A DNA stretch of 64,000 nt. It comes from JAGVSR01 sp031413815. GTDB lineage: Bacteria; Pseudomonadota; Alphaproteobacteria; Rhizobiales; Hyphomicrobiaceae. A program made the position numbers and the translations under genes. Position 1 is the stretch's first letter; every line of letters starts with the position of its first letter. The notes under the pieces were generated by a model that saw nothing but the letters and a program-made list of their open reading frames with translations, was not told the origin of the DNA and made no database searches. This document shows, piece by piece, positions 32,307 to 40,459 of the stretch. Location: positions 19,872 through 83,871 of the forward strand of contig JANOFU010000023.1 in NCBI GenBank assembly GCA_031413815.1, written 5' to 3'.

Positions 32307-34010
32307 TCAATAGAACAGCACCAGCGCCTTTTCGACCGTCTTCCATACGCCCCATGCAAGCGGAATGCCGACCAGGAGCCAGAACGGGATGGCCTTGGCA
32401 TCAAGTCCACCTTTGCCGATGCCGAACGAGCCGCTTTCGACTTTGGCCGAAGCTGATTTGAGTTTGGCCTGCTCGGCGGCTACCGCTTCGTCGGTCATGT
32501 GCCACTTGGGATCGACCGGCCGCACCAGCAGGTTGGCGATAAACCCGACCACGAGCATGCCGGCCAGAATGTAGAAGATTGGGCCATACACCTGATCCGG
32601 TGGCACGCCTGACGCAAGCCGCGTATCGTGCAGATAGTTGACGACGACAGGCCCCAAAATCCCGGCGGTTGACCACGCCGTCAGCAGCCGCCCGTGGATG
32701 GCACCAACAAACTGCGTGCCGAACATATCCGCGAGATAGGCCGGAATAGTCGCGAACCCGCCGCCGTACATCGACGCGATAATACAGAAACACAGCACGA
32801 ACAGCGCCAAACTCTTCCAGTCCGCACCGAACGAAGCGAGCACGTACATGGCCGCACCGAGCGTGAAGAAGATGAAGTAGGTGACCTTGCGGCCAAGTAA
32901 ATCCGATGACGATGCCCAGACAATGCGGCCGAAGATGTTCAACAGCGAGATGAGGCCGACAAAGCCTGCACCCACCGCGGCCGCGGCGGCAGCAATCGCA
33001 GCATCTTTCTTCATATCCAGATAGCCAAGCTCGGATTTGCCGATGAGCGCGCCGCCAAAGGTTTCCTGAAGCATCGGCGACGCCGCACCGATGATGCCGA
33101 TGCCGGCCGACACGTTCATGCACAACACGATCCAAAGCATCCAGAACGCCCACGTTTTGTGCGCGTCTTTTAGATGCACGTGCTTCGACGTGATCATGGC
33201 GTTGCTGTTGGCGGGCGGTGTCCAGCCTTCGGGCTTCCAGCCGGCGGGCGGCACGCGGTAGCCGAACGAGCCAATGGTCATGAAGACGAAGTAGATCGCG
33301 GCCATGGCAACGAAGGTTTCCCAAACACCAGGCGTCGCTGGCGTCTTGAACCAGCCCATCAGCTGCGTTGCCAGCGGCGAACCGATCATCGCCCCGCCGC
33401 CGAAGCCCATGATGGCCATGCCGGTCGCCATGCCGCGCCGGTCCGGGAACCATTTGATCAAAGTCGAGACGGGAGAAATGTAGCCGAGGCCCAGACCGAT
33501 GCCGCCGATGATGCCGGAACCGACCCACAACATCCATAACTGGTGCCAGTAGACGCCAAGTGCTGAGATCAGCAGGCCGCCGCACCAGCACACGGTCGAG
33601 ACGAGACCAGCTTTGCGCGGACCCGCCCGTTCCAGCCAGCCGCCCCAGACAGCGGCGGACAGACCCAGCAACACAAAGAAGAAGGTATACATCCAGCCGA
33701 GATCGAACTGGCTCCAATTGCAGTCGGTCGCGGTCAATGCTTTGAGAGTGCCGGCTGCCTTTTCCCCGAATGTCACGGCACCAGCTGAGCATTCGGCCAA
33801 CGGCTTGCCATCGGTCCCCAGAAGCGCGCCTTGCAACGGCTTCCAGAACACGGAGAAGCCGTATGCCATGCCGATGCACAGATGGATACACAGTGCGGCG
33901 GGCGGCACGAGCCAGCGATTGAACCCGGGTCCGGCGACGATGCGCTCACGCTCCAACAGTCCAGGCCCGCCCGCAGAGCCGTTGCCCGCCGTCGCGCTAA
34001 CACCCGTCAT
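32307..34010 (-). CDS. OFA-family (oxalate/formate antiporter-type) MFS transporter
   Basis: This 567-residue protein has 12 predicted helices and the MFS loop DLLGRKV. OFA-type signatures include GMAYGFSVFWKPLQ in helix 1, GGIGLGLGYISPVSTLIKWFPDRRG and GGGFATIPAYLADMFG. The family exchanges or imports small organic acids. The C-terminus (residues 535-567, IPFWLLVGIPLAWGVWKTVEKALVLF) is an extra helix. It resembles the separate 'MFS transporter small subunit' found next to OFA genes elsewhere, so this looks like a fusion (from memory, unverified). The substrate could be oxalate, formate, acetate or pyruvate. Confidence 0.88.
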   Translation of the reverse strand: MTGVSATAGNGSAGGPGLLERERIVAGPGFNRWLVPPAALCIHLCIGMAYGFSVFWKPLQGALLGTDGKPLAECSAGAVTFGEKAAGTLKALTATDCNWSQFDLGWMYTFFFVLLGLSAAVWGGWLERAGPRKAGLVSTVCWCGGLLISALGVYWHQLWMLWVGSGIIGGIGLGLGYISPVSTLIKWFPDRRGMATGMAIMGFGGGAMIGSPLATQLMGWFKTPATPGVWETFVAMAAIYFVFMTIGSFGYRVPPAGWKPEGWTPPANSNAMITSKHVHLKDAHKTWAFWMLWIVLCMNVSAGIGIIGAASPMLQETFGGALIGKSELGYLDMKKDAAIAAAAAAVGAGFVGLISLLNIFGRIVWASSSDLLGRKVTYFIFFTLGAAMYVLASFGADWKSLALFVLCFCIIASMYGGGFATIPAYLADMFGTQFVGAIHGRLLTAWSTAGILGPVVVNYLHDTRLASGVPPDQVYGPIFYILAGMLVVGFIANLLVRPVDPKWHMTDEAVAAEQAKLKSASAKVESGSFGIGKGGLDAKAIPFWLLVGIPLAWGVWKTVEKALVLFY

Positions 34011-34195
34011 TTAGTCCCCCCAGCACCTCAGGCCCAGCGGTTGGCCGCCGTGGTCCATCGTCGACATTCGTCCTACACCTAACCCGCTGATCCCGAGCCG
34101 ACAAGCGGCTCGCACACTCCTGTTGCGCGCCTGTCCTTGAATTCAGTGGCGGCATTGCTAGGTTGCTGGCTATATCCGGTTGACAGACCCGGGCT

Positions 34196-35257
34196 TTGAA
34201 ACCTCTAAACCATGAGACTGTTGCGCGCGTGAACCGCTCCGACCCCATCACAAGGCCTGTAGCCGATCTCGTCGATCCCTTCGGCCGATCGGTCTCGTAC
34301 TTGCGCGTGTCGGTGACGGACCGCTGCGATTTCCGCTGTGTCTATTGCATGTCCGAGCACATGACGTTCCTGCCGAAGAAGGATCTCCTGTCGCTCGAAG
34401 AACTCGACCGGCTGTGTTCGGCTTTTGTCACAAAGGGTGTAAAGACGCTGCGCATCACCGGCGGCGAGCCGTTGGTGCGCAAAAATATCCTGTGGTTGTT
34501 CAAAGCATTGTCGCGGCATCTGGAGTCCGGGTCTCTCGATGAGCTGACGCTAACCACCAACGGCAGCCAGCTGGCGAAGTACGCGAGCGACCTGAAAGCG
34601 TGCGGCGTGGAGCGCATCAACGTCTCGCTCGACACGCTGGACCCGGTGAAGTTCAAAGCCATCACCCGCTGGGGCGATCTGAAAACAGTGACGGACGGCC
34701 TGGATGCCGCCGCGAAGGCTGGTCTCAAGGTCAAGATCAATGCGGTCGCCCTAAAGGGCGTCAACGAGCACGAAATCGATGATCTTATTCGGTTCGCCCA
34801 CGGCCGTGGTGCCGACCTGACGCTCATCGAAACGATGCCCTTGGGCGAAATTGAAGAAGACCGGACGGACCAGTATCTGCCGCTGTCGATCGTGCGTGCG
34901 CGTCTGCTTGATCGATTCACCCTTGAGGATATCCCGTACCGCACCGGTGGGCCCGCGCGCTACGTGCGCGTCAAGGAAACCGGCGGCCGTCTCGGCTTCA
35001 TCACGCCGATGACGCACAATTTCTGCGAAAGCTGCAATCGCGTGCGCCTGACCTGCACCGGCACACTCTATATGTGCCTCGGCCAGGACGATGCCGCGGA
35101 TCTTCGTGCGCCGTTGCGGGCGTCACCAGACGACGCGTTGTTGTCGAAGGCCATCGACGAAGCCATTTCCCGCAAGCCCAAGGGTCACGATTTTATCATC
35201 GACCGCCGCACCAAAAAACCTGCTGTTGCCCGGCACATGAGTGTGACGGGGGGGTAA
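34196..35257 (+). CDS. moaA: GTP 3',8-cyclase (molybdenum cofactor synthesis)
   Basis: MoaA is a radical-SAM enzyme that starts molybdopterin synthesis from GTP together with MoaC. The 353-residue protein has the radical-SAM cluster motif CDFRCVYC, TGGEPLVR, and a second 4Fe-4S site CESCNRVRLTCTGTLYMC at the C-terminal side. It ends with the conserved double glycine. The start at 34196 may be replaced by GTG 34229 or a later codon. No Moco riboswitch was seen upstream. It stands alone, divergent from the OFA transporter. Confidence 0.96.
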   Translation: MKPLNHETVARVNRSDPITRPVADLVDPFGRSVSYLRVSVTDRCDFRCVYCMSEHMTFLPKKDLLSLEELDRLCSAFVTKGVKTLRITGGEPLVRKNILWLFKALSRHLESGSLDELTLTTNGSQLAKYASDLKACGVERINVSLDTLDPVKFKAITRWGDLKTVTDGLDAAAKAGLKVKINAVALKGVNEHEIDDLIRFAHGRGADLTLIETMPLGEIEEDRTDQYLPLSIVRARLLDRFTLEDIPYRTGGPARYVRVKETGGRLGFITPMTHNFCESCNRVRLTCTGTLYMCLGQDDAADLRAPLRASPDDALLSKAIDEAISRKPKGHDFIIDRRTKKPAVARHMSVTGG

Positions 35258-35284
35258 CGGCAAATTTTGCGAAGTTCTTGTCAG

Positions 35285-35323
35285 TCCCCCTCCCCCTTGC
35301 GGGGAGGGGTTAGGGGTGGGGGG
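35285..35323 (+). repeat. Dispersed GC-rich intergenic repeat, copy A
   Basis: The core is a hairpin of CTCCCC and GGGGAG arms around TTGC, followed by AGGGGTTAGGGGTGGGG. It lies 27 bases after moaA. The opposite-orientation copy is at 35407-35443. This type of CCCTCCCC...GGGGAGGG repeat is common between Hyphomicrobiales genes. Confidence 0.65.
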
Positions 35324-35406
35324 ACGCTATGAAATGGCTCGCTGACTTGAGGAATGATGTCACTGCACAAGTTGAGCCAATGTACACTGAACTCGCCCAG
35401 CTCTTC

Positions 35407-35443
35407 ACCCCACCCCTCACCCCTCCCCTTCGAGGGGAGGGGG
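35407..35443 (-). repeat. Dispersed GC-rich intergenic repeat, copy B (inverted)
   Basis: CCCCACCCCTCACCCCTCCCC with TTCGAGGGGAGGGG forms the mirror of copy A. The two copies, 83 bases apart, could pair into a large structure spanning the moaA downstream region. It ends 13 bases before the next gene. Confidence 0.65.
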
Positions 35444-35456
35444 ATTCGAGACAGCC

Positions 35457-36197
35457 ATGACCCAACGAGGCCTGCTCAAACACGCCCGCCTGACGCGCAA
35501 GCAGTTGATCGCGTTCGCGCTGGCGTCGGCCGTGCTCAACGGCCTGATCACGGCGTCGGTCGGTGCGTGGCTCGGCCAGACGTATGCAAAGTTTCAGGCC
35601 CGCAAACAGTCGATCGAAAGCCTCGTGCATCTTGTTTATGAGCGCCGCACGCGCGCTGGCATGGTGGCGTCGGCCTTGCGCCGCAACGCGGATCTCGAGG
35701 AAGTCCGGTTCCGCAAACGCGCCTACGACGAGGTGTTCGTCGATTGGAACAAAAACATCATGCAGAACATTTTCGCCATCCGCGAGGTCACAGGCGAACT
35801 GATGATCTCGACACTCGAAGGCTATTTCCAGGATGGGCTCGTGGCTGCCATGGCCGACGTCGATAAATGCCTAACTAAAGCGTTCGACGCGCGCATCCAG
35901 GCCCACGACCCCGTTCCTGTGCTTGAACAGTGTAACATGGCGCAGAACCATCAGTTCGTGTTGGATTGCGGCGCGACGTTCACCAACGAACTCTACAAGA
36001 TGACCAAGCTCTCGTTCCTGCCGTTCGATCCGTACAGGGGTTCAGAGGGCCGCGAGATTTCGGAAAAGCGGATTGTGAAAGGCTGCACGCGGCCGCCGTT
36101 ATCAACGCCAGTTCTGCCCGCAGCACCCACACTGGCGGCACCGGCTGCATCTCCAGCAGCGTCTGCTCAACCACTGGCTGATGCGCCCAAACCCTGA
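35457..36197 (+). CDS. Membrane-anchored hypothetical protein
   Basis: This 246-residue protein has one N-terminal membrane helix (residues 17-40, LIAFALASAVLNGLITASVGAWLG), a helical charged domain with four cysteines (DKCLTKAF, EQCNMAQN, LDCGATF, KGCTRP), and a disordered Ala/Pro tail of about 40 residues. It probably faces the periplasm. No family is recognised. It is convergent with the TadG-like gene, 16 bases away. Confidence 0.65.
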   Translation: MTQRGLLKHARLTRKQLIAFALASAVLNGLITASVGAWLGQTYAKFQARKQSIESLVHLVYERRTRAGMVASALRRNADLEEVRFRKRAYDEVFVDWNKNIMQNIFAIREVTGELMISTLEGYFQDGLVAAMADVDKCLTKAFDARIQAHDPVPVLEQCNMAQNHQFVLDCGATFTNELYKMTKLSFLPFDPYRGSEGREISEKRIVKGCTRPPLSTPVLPAAPTLAAPAASPAASAQPLADAPKP

Positions 36198-36213
36198 TGT
36201 GTAGGGATCACAA

Positions 36214-37518
36214 TTAACGGACGAGGCGCGTGGCTCCGACGAGTGAAACCTGGCCCGCGAAAGATGGAATACTACTGCCGGCCGGGTCCGCGGCGCGAAC
36301 TTCGACCTGCGCACCGCCATGGAATTTAAGGGTTCGGCCAATGACGACGGTGAAGCTCGTTGGAGCCGACAGCTCAGTATTGCCGCCATATCCAATATTG
36401 TGATTGGGCAAGTAGATGTTGCCTTCAAGTTGCATTGTCGAGCCGCCACCAAGTCGGGTATCGACGACGGAATCTGCTCTGTTCGATGCCAGAACGAGTC
36501 CTGCATTGCTCCCAGTTGACGGGGCAGAAAGAGATACATTTGCCGAGCCCAGTAAGTTCAATCCGGCATCAGTCCCGGTGGTATAAATGGTGACGCCAGA
36601 CCCAGTGATTGTTGCGCCCCCATTCACTTTCAAGCCACCGTCGACAAGCACATAAAGACCGGGTTGCAGCGTAATTTGTACGCTTCCGCTGGCCTTGATG
36701 CCGCCGCAGTAGACGCCGGGTGTCAGTGTCACCGGTCCAGTGGGAAGCGGAACGTTGGTGAAGGTACACGGCCCGATCAGCGGCGCATTCCAAGCCGCAA
36801 GGGGATCTTGAACGGGCGCGCATTCGCTGCGGGCAGCAGGCCGGATATCCAGAGCGCCCTTCGCAATTCCTCCAACTGCGCACGTTGCGGTCGCCCGAAC
36901 AAATCCGCCGCCGTTAGAATCAATCGATGTCGAGCTGGTGGCATTCGACCAAATGGCGCAATCGTGTGCAACAACCTGGCCACCGAGCGAGAAGTCGATT
37001 CCGACCGGCGCATCCGGGTCGAGGGCAATGATGCAAGCTTCACAGTTAAAGTCGATGCCGGCGATCGCTTCGGACACGACTGAAATGTTCACATCCTCTA
37101 TGCCGAGTACGGACGAGAACATACTGCGGCCGGGGCGCGAGAGTTGAACGGTTACGCGCCCGGATGGACCATCTATCGTTACAGCAGGACTTGTGCCGGT
37201 GCCGAGCTCGGCGGTGACAAAATTTTCTGCCACTTGCTTTGCAATCGATATGCCTTCCGAGGTATCGCTACTCGTCCGGGCTGTAGCAAATGCCGCTGCG
37301 GCAGCAAGAGCAGCAGCATCTGCAGCAACAGAAAGTTCAGTATGAGTTTTGTGCCAAACAGCGAAGTCCACGGCAAGGCCGACTGCGCCCGTAAGTGTGA
37401 CGGCGCAAATTGTGAATGCGACGGCGGTCGTTCCGGCCTCGCTCCGGAAAAAGCGACACAGATTTCGTCGCGCGCGCCATGATTGGCCCGTGAAAGACTG
37501 ACTCACCTTTGTCTCCAA
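36214..37518 (-). CDS. TadG-like protein (Flp pilus-assembly-related N-terminus)
   Basis: The first 80 residues have the TadE/TadG pattern: a basic start, an RSEAGTTAVAF motif, then a long membrane helix (CAVTLTGAVGLAVDFAVW) and SVAADAAALAAA. Residues 100-434 are a Gly/Ser/Thr-rich domain with repeated beta-like turns (GGGSTMQLEGNIYLPNHN) and a few cysteines. TadG proteins anchor in the membrane and may act in pilus assembly or surface display. No tad operon is adjacent, so this is a lone TadG-like gene. Base use is somewhat less GC-rich than neighbours. Confidence 0.75.
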   Translation of the reverse strand: METKVSQSFTGQSWRARRNLCRFFRSEAGTTAVAFTICAVTLTGAVGLAVDFAVWHKTHTELSVAADAAALAAAAAFATARTSSDTSEGISIAKQVAENFVTAELGTGTSPAVTIDGPSGRVTVQLSRPGRSMFSSVLGIEDVNISVVSEAIAGIDFNCEACIIALDPDAPVGIDFSLGGQVVAHDCAIWSNATSSTSIDSNGGGFVRATATCAVGGIAKGALDIRPAARSECAPVQDPLAAWNAPLIGPCTFTNVPLPTGPVTLTPGVYCGGIKASGSVQITLQPGLYVLVDGGLKVNGGATITGSGVTIYTTGTDAGLNLLGSANVSLSAPSTGSNAGLVLASNRADSVVDTRLGGGSTMQLEGNIYLPNHNIGYGGNTELSAPTSFTVVIGRTLKFHGGAQVEVRAADPAGSSIPSFAGQVSLVGATRLVR

Positions 37519-37732
37519 ACCCTGATCGCAGAATTAAACTGACCATGCCGCCGCTCTCCCTAAAGTTTTATTACGCTGCAAATTGGTTGTTCAAATTGTA
37601 CGGATCACTTACAGAAAGCGTTACGAATGACTAAAGATCTGTGCAGATGTGACTACAAATTCATTTGAAAACGGAGAGTTGCGCTCGCGAATTCAAATTG
37701 CGCTGTCCGCGACTGGCAATCGGTCCCAATTC

Positions 37733-38656
37733 ATGAATGCTGACTCAGCTCCCAACACCCGCGCGATCCTCGCCATGATCGCGGCAATGGCGTGTTTCAC
37801 GCTGAGCGACGTCATGATCAAGCTGACAGCGCCTGATTTGCCGCTTGGCGAAATGATCGTGATCCGCAATGCCATCGCGACGGCCGGCGTTCTCACCTTC
37901 GGCCTGATGTTCGGCGGCCTGACCCTGCCGGAACAACCGCCCACCGCGCTTCTGTCCTGGCGCATGATTGGCGAGATGGGGTCGACGCTGGCATTCCTCG
38001 GCGCGCTCGTGGCGATGGCCATCGCCGATGTCACCGCCATCATGCAATTCACGCCGTTGGCGGTGACGGCGGCGGGCGCCGTATTCTTGAAGGAACCCGT
38101 CGGTTGGCGGCGTTGGCTGGCAACGCTCGTTGGTCTCGCCGGCGTTCTGATCATTGTCCGCCCGGGCAGCAGCGCATTCTCGCTGTCTGCCATGCTGGCG
38201 CTCGCGGCCATCGGGTTCGTCGTCTTGCGCGATCTCACCACGCGGCTCATCACAGGCCAGATCTCAACCTTGATGCTGACGCTGATGTCTGCGGCGTCCA
38301 CCGGCGTTGCCGGATTGCTTCTGTGGCCGTTCGAAACCTGGGTGGTGCCAGGTGCCCGCGAGATCCTGCAGCTGACCGTAGGGGCACTCAGCCTGACGGG
38401 CGCCTATGTGTTCATGACGATCACCATGCGGACCGGTGAAATCGCAACAGCGACACCGTTTCGCTATACGAACATGATATTCGCGTTGCTGGCCGGATAC
38501 TTTGTTTGGGGCCATTTCCCCGACCAGACCTCGCTTATTGGCATTGCGATCGTGGTGGCTGCAGGGCTCTACACGCTTCACCGCGAGCGGGTTCGCGCGA
38601 GCGACGCGGGCGCGCCGGGGCCAGTTACGCAATCAACGCCTTCAGTGCACCCCTGA
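37733..38656 (+). CDS. EamA-family (DMT superfamily) permease
   Basis: This 307-residue inner-membrane protein has ten predicted helices arranged as two EamA halves. The first begins RAILAMIAAMACFTLSDVMIKL with RNAIATAGV and the repeat-end signature FLKEPVGWRRWLATLVGLAGVLIIVRPG. The second half contains PFRYTNMIFALLAGYFVWG. Family members export amino acids, nucleosides or other metabolites; the substrate is unknown. The ATG at 37733 fits the conserved N-terminus. The 3' end overlaps the opposite-strand regulator gene by 32 bases. Confidence 0.9.
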   Translation: MNADSAPNTRAILAMIAAMACFTLSDVMIKLTAPDLPLGEMIVIRNAIATAGVLTFGLMFGGLTLPEQPPTALLSWRMIGEMGSTLAFLGALVAMAIADVTAIMQFTPLAVTAAGAVFLKEPVGWRRWLATLVGLAGVLIIVRPGSSAFSLSAMLALAAIGFVVLRDLTTRLITGQISTLMLTLMSAASTGVAGLLLWPFETWVVPGAREILQLTVGALSLTGAYVFMTITMRTGEIATATPFRYTNMIFALLAGYFVWGHFPDQTSLIGIAIVVAAGLYTLHRERVRASDAGAPGPVTQSTPSVHP

Positions 38657-38987
38657 TCTGCTCCAGCGTGAACGGCTTCGGCAACACGCCGAGGCGGACG
38701 GCTTTAATGCTCTTCGCGCGTTCGAGTTCTTCAGTGAACCCCGACATCAACAAGATTCGTAGAGCAGGCTTGATGATGATGGCGCGCTGCGCCAGCGAGA
38801 TCCCATCGAGGCCCGGCATGTTGACATCGGTCACAAGCACGTCGGCGTTGCCGCCCGCGCCGGTCAACCGTTCAAGTGCCTCTAGCCCATCTTGTGTGAC
38901 GTCGACCGCATGACCGTCCGCCTCAAGCGCCCGCTTCACGAGATCGCGCATCGATGCGTCGTCGTCGGCAAGAAGGATGCGCGCCAT
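38625..38987 (-). CDS. Single-domain response regulator, CpdR-like
   Basis: This 120-residue receiver domain has the acidic pocket DDD near residue 8, the phosphorylated aspartate in VTDVNMPGLDG, a Ser/Thr in LLMSGF and the Lys in PKPF. There is no output domain. Sequence and length resemble CpdR, which primes ClpXP proteolysis in alphaproteobacteria. It follows hpt by 40 bases in the same direction, an arrangement recalled from other Hyphomicrobiales. The cognate kinase would be CckA/ChpT if the CpdR identity holds. Confidence 0.8.
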   Translation of the reverse strand: MARILLADDDASMRDLVKRALEADGHAVDVTQDGLEALERLTGAGGNADVLVTDVNMPGLDGISLAQRAIIIKPALRILLMSGFTEELERAKSIKAVRLGVLPKPFTLEQIRGALKALIA

Positions 38988-39027
38988 TTGGGGGATCTCC
39001 AATTGCACTCTTACCAGTTGTCGATTG

Positions 39028-39576
39028 TCAGTCGTCCACGAAGCGGCCGACGTAGGGCAACTCGCGGTAGCGGTGCGCCACGTCCATACCGTATCCCACC
39101 ACGAAGGCGTCCGGACACTCGAAGGCCTTGAAATCGGCAACGACGGCGACGGCGCGCGCGGCTTGCTTTTCGAGAAGGACACACGTTCTGATCAGACCAG
39201 CGCCGCGCGCCGACAAGAGATCCATTGCGAACGCCAGCGTGCGGCCTGAATCGAGAACATCATCGACGAGCAGAATATTTCGGCCCTCGACGCTGAGATC
39301 GAGATCCCGCAGAATTTCGACACGGCCCGAAGAGGTCTTGCTCTTCTTGTAGCTCGACAGGGTGAGGAAATCGACTTCCGGGGCCAGACCCGTGAGGTGC
39401 AACGCGCGAATCAAATCGGCAGCGAACACAAAGCTGCCCTTGAGCACGGCAACAACCAAAAGACCCTGCATGCCAGCCGCTTTGATTTCAGCCGCTAGGC
39501 TTTCCAGGCGGTGCGCAATCTGACCAGCAGAAAACACCACCTCAATCCGCGAGCCGGCTGCGGCGTCCTGACCCAT
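39028..39576 (-). CDS. hpt: Hypoxanthine phosphoribosyltransferase
   Basis: This enzyme salvages hypoxanthine and guanine to IMP and GMP using PRPP. The 182-residue protein has the PRPP-binding motif ILLVDDVLDSGRT, a flexible-loop segment LSSYKKSKTSSGRVEI and the late VGYGMDVAHRYRELPYVG, all typical of bacterial HPRT. The start at 39576 fits the family length. It is divergent from ftsE, with 226 bases between. Confidence 0.95.
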   Translation of the reverse strand: MGQDAAAGSRIEVVFSAGQIAHRLESLAAEIKAAGMQGLLVVAVLKGSFVFAADLIRALHLTGLAPEVDFLTLSSYKKSKTSSGRVEILRDLDLSVEGRNILLVDDVLDSGRTLAFAMDLLSARGAGLIRTCVLLEKQAARAVAVVADFKAFECPDAFVVGYGMDVAHRYRELPYVGRFVDD

Positions 39577-39802
39577 TCGGGGTTTCCTTTTCCACTCACA
39601 CGAGGCTGATTATCAAGTTCCCTGTAGATATCGGGCGAAGGCCCGGGTTTAGCAAGCGACGAGACATAGGCCCCGGCAAGGCCAGACTCGAAAACAGTTG
39701 TGTACACGAGCCCGCCACAATCCTGATCGATTGATCCTTGGTGCTATTTGCACGCATAGTCCGGTTCCAAACTCATCCGTATTCTGTTCTGGAAAGCACC
39801 CC

Positions 39803-40459
39803 GTGATCCGACTGAGCAACGTCGCACTGAAATATGATCGCGGCTCTGACATTTTGTCCGACATTAACATCGAGCTGCGTCCAGGGTCGTTCCACTTTCT
39901 GCATGGCGCATCAGGTGCGGGCAAAACCTCACTCTTGCGCCTTCTGTTTATGTCGACGCATCCGACGCGCGGCCGTATCGAAATGTTCAGCCAGGATGTC
40001 AGCCGTGTGAACGCAGCCAAGCGCGCGCAGTTGCGCCGCCGCATCGGCATCGTGTTCCAAGACTTCCGCTTGCTTGATCATTTGACGACCTGGGAAAACG
40101 TAGCGCTGCCCCTGCGCGTGGTCGGCAAGAAGATGGATGACTACCGGGAAGACGTCACAGATTTGTTGCAGTGGGTGGGTCTGGGTGACCGCATGCACGC
40201 TTACCCTTCGGTTCTCTCGGGCGGAGAGAAACAACGCGCAGCCATCGCGCGCGCCGTTATTGGCAAACCGGAGCTGCTGTTGGCCGATGAGCCCACTGGC
40301 AACGTCGATCCGCAAATGGCGCGCCGGCTGTTGCGCCTGTTCATCGAATTGAATCGCCTCGGAACGTCCGTTCTCATTGCCACCCACGACCATCAATTGA
40401 TGCGGCAGTTCAAGGCGCCGCGGCTGGAGTTGCACGAGGGCCATGTCCGCATCGTATGA
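39803..40459 (+). CDS. ftsE: Cell division ATP-binding protein FtsE
   Basis: FtsE is the ATPase of the FtsEX complex that links the divisome to peptidoglycan hydrolases. The 218-residue protein has Walker A GASGAGKTS, a Q-loop QDFRLL, the ABC signature LSGGEKQRAAIARA and Walker B LLLADEPTGNVD, plus the H-loop. The GTG at 39803 was chosen because family homology starts at VIRLSNVALKY. The 3' end overlaps ftsX by 17 bases. Confidence 0.96.
   Translation: MIRLSNVALKYDRGSDILSDINIELRPGSFHFLHGASGAGKTSLLRLLFMSTHPTRGRIEMFSQDVSRVNAAKRAQLRRRIGIVFQDFRLLDHLTTWENVALPLRVVGKKMDDYREDVTDLLQWVGLGDRMHAYPSVLSGGEKQRAAIARAVIGKPELLLADEPTGNVDPQMARRLLRLFIELNRLGTSVLIATHDHQLMRQFKAPRLELHEGHVRIV

Noticed and set aside
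32401..33891. 496-residue Arg/His-rich minus-strand frame
   Set aside because: It is the shifted frame of the OFA transporter; its composition (Arg, His) is typical of shadows.
34085..34195. Moco riboswitch upstream of moaA
   Set aside because: Only a GC-rich stem near 34100 is seen; the conserved core of that riboswitch is not present.
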